The notes under the pieces were generated by a model. The model was given only the letters and a program-made list of their open reading frames with translations, was not told where the DNA came from and did not search any database. The translations under genes and the position numbers were made by a program. This document shows, in pieces, positions 63,029 to 64,000 of a stretch of 64,000 nucleotides of DNA (the stretch's first letter is position 1; the number at the start of each line of letters is the position of its first letter). This DNA comes from Clostridium sp. CAG:354_28_25 (GTDB lineage Bacteria > Bacillota > Clostridia > TANB77 > CAG-508), in NCBI GenBank assembly GCA_001915925.1, contig MNRL01000018.1:1-64000 (forward strand). The letters run 5' to 3'.

Positions 63029-63904
63029 CTATTTTTCCTTTATCACACCATTTATTAAATTTAAATCTGATGGAATAATATTTTTTATATTAGCCTTTCT
63101 AAATATAGCTTCACCTAACATTATTCCTGCCTTTGCACCATTCATCCAATCTGGATTTGTAGGCATTAAACTTCTTAACTCATCTAAAGTAGTTTTGTTA
63201 AGTAACTCCTCATTTTTCTTATCGAAATCTTCATATGTAACATATACTTTGTGAATACCATCATCAAAGAACTTATTAGGTTGCAAATTATATTTTACTA
63301 ACTTTTGAAATCTTAATTCTCCACCTGTATGTATTGCAATGTCACAATTAAAATTAATATCTTCTGAAATTAAATTTTCTAAATAATTAATAACTTCTTC
63401 TTTTGATATTCCAGAATCTAATTCATTAATATTTGGATATTTATCAAAAACATCAGATACTCCCACTGTTAAATTAACTCTATTTTCTACTGTATCATTA
63501 TCAAATATTACTAATTCTGTAGTTTTACCACCCATATTTACCATCATAACTCTATTATTATATGTTCCCTGCATAGCTTTTTCAAAATAATAATTCTCTT
63601 TATCATGTGATATAACATTAAATTCTAAATCTAATTCATTAAATCTTGCTTCTATATTTGCTAACTGCTCATTTGGAATTTTTCTCCATATTCCAGTTGC
63701 ATATATTTCTGTATTGTTTTTATCCAAATTATATTTTTCTTTAACTTCTTTTATAAATGCCATCATTTTTTCTATATTTTCTTCTTGAATACCATCTTCC
63801 GAAAATCCTCTTTTAAACATGATAGATTTTTCTTCTATTAAACTTAATTCCTTTTTATATTCATATAATTTTATCGTTGATGACCCAATATCAAAATAAT
63901 ACAT
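63029..63904 (-). CDS. Ppx/GppA-like phosphatase domain protein
   Basis: The protein (291 residues) has the actin-like ATPase fold of exopolyphosphatase/guanosine pentaphosphatase proteins: phosphate-1 loop YFDIGSSTIKL at the N-terminus, phosphate-2 segment VNMGGKTTELVIFD, and a C-terminal GAKAGIMLGEAI helix. It is shorter than bacterial Ppx (about 310-510) and lacks the helical C-terminal domain, so polyphosphate or ppGpp activity is uncertain. AGGAGTTAGG precedes ATG 63904. It follows another gene (stop at 63918) after 13 bases, so it belongs to an operon. Confidence 0.75.
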   Translation of the reverse strand: MYYFDIGSSTIKLYEYKKELSLIEEKSIMFKRGFSEDGIQEENIEKMMAFIKEVKEKYNLDKNNTEIYATGIWRKIPNEQLANIEARFNELDLEFNVISHDKENYYFEKAMQGTYNNRVMMVNMGGKTTELVIFDNDTVENRVNLTVGVSDVFDKYPNINELDSGISKEEVINYLENLISEDINFNCDIAIHTGGELRFQKLVKYNLQPNKFFDDGIHKVYVTYEDFDKKNEELLNKTTLDELRSLMPTNPDWMNGAKAGIMLGEAIFRKANIKNIIPSDLNLINGVIKEK

Positions 63905-63917
63905 ATCCTAACTCCTT

Positions 63918-64000
63918 CTATTTTATTAAATCCAAATTTCCATTTATTATTGTTGGCTCAAATCCATGAATTTCATCATATAAATCGCCTTGCGGTATAT
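63918..64000 (-). CDS. 3' end of a gene cut by the window edge
   Basis: One minus-strand frame stays open from the edge to TAG at 63918-63920, giving the last 26 residues, ending EPTIINGNLDLIK. The gap to the Ppx-like gene is 13 bases and carries its ribosome site, which supports the frame being real. The other two frames have early stops. Too short to identify. Confidence 0.5.
   Translation of the reverse strand, partial: IPQGDLYDEIHGFEPTIINGNLDLIK

Overview
The window reads as chromosomal DNA of a spore-forming, low-GC, Gram-positive anaerobe of the class Clostridia. The base composition is strongly AT-rich by eye and most genes carry strong Shine-Dalgarno sequences. It encodes a SpoIIID switch, YabG, Veg, YunB, a SPOCS/LysM coat protein, and the SleB-YpeB germination pair. 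It also has a CHC2-type DnaG next to RpoD, FeoAB, and a giant mucin-binding-type surface protein. The surface genes suggest a host-associated (gut) life; this is inference. I cannot name the genus.

Layout. 0.2-8.6 kb: a leftward housekeeping block (GNAT acetyltransferase, GltD-like oxidoreductase, Nudix ADP-ribose pyrophosphatase, family 4 uracil-DNA glycosylase, LD-carboxypeptidase, PgeF, AddB). 8.7-19.5 kb: a leftward FtsZ without a C-terminal tail and a sporulation cluster (yunB, SPOCS-LysM gene, veg, yabG, spoIIID), with an FHA-ABC exporter, a GGDEF response regulator and one rightward secreted hydrolase. 19.6-28.6 kb: membrane proteins of unknown role, proS and scpB, then a surface/signalling island (frameshifted class B sortase, ECF sigma and anti-sigma pair, beta-helix wall protein, CtkA/HipA-like kinase) and tRNA-Arg. 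28.7 kb: a dense cluster of DnaA boxes. 29-37 kb: gdpP, ypeB, sleB, a glycolipid-type glycosyltransferase and an MgtA-like P-type ATPase. 37.3-49.4 kb: one about 4,000-residue adhesin gene broken into three open frames by two +1 shifts. 49.8-55.3 kb: dnaE, a 43-residue orphan, tRNA-Met, a type I toxin-antitoxin locus and a metallo-hydrolase. 55.3-64 kb: rpoD-dnaG, carD, dut, feoAB, a Ppx/GppA-like gene and the 3' end of another gene.

How parts connect. SpoIIID is a mother-cell transcription factor; yunB, the SPOCS protein, YabG, SleB and YpeB belong to spore assembly and germination. The sortase lies 1.5 kb from a wall protein ending in NPHTG, and the giant adhesin ends in a related SVETG motif, so the three may form one anchoring system. 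The sortase and the adhesin both carry frameshifts.

Scattered between genes are two families of 27-base palindrome-ended repeats: A, GGGATTT...AAATCCC; and B, GAACTTT...AAAGTTC. They often sit at gene ends, and one encodes the C-terminus of AddB. Their layout is that of REP elements, but no REP-associated transposase is in the window. The least expected items are the type I toxin-antitoxin locus at 54.1-54.4 kb, the DnaA-box cluster, the REP-like families, and the frameshifts confined to surface-display genes.
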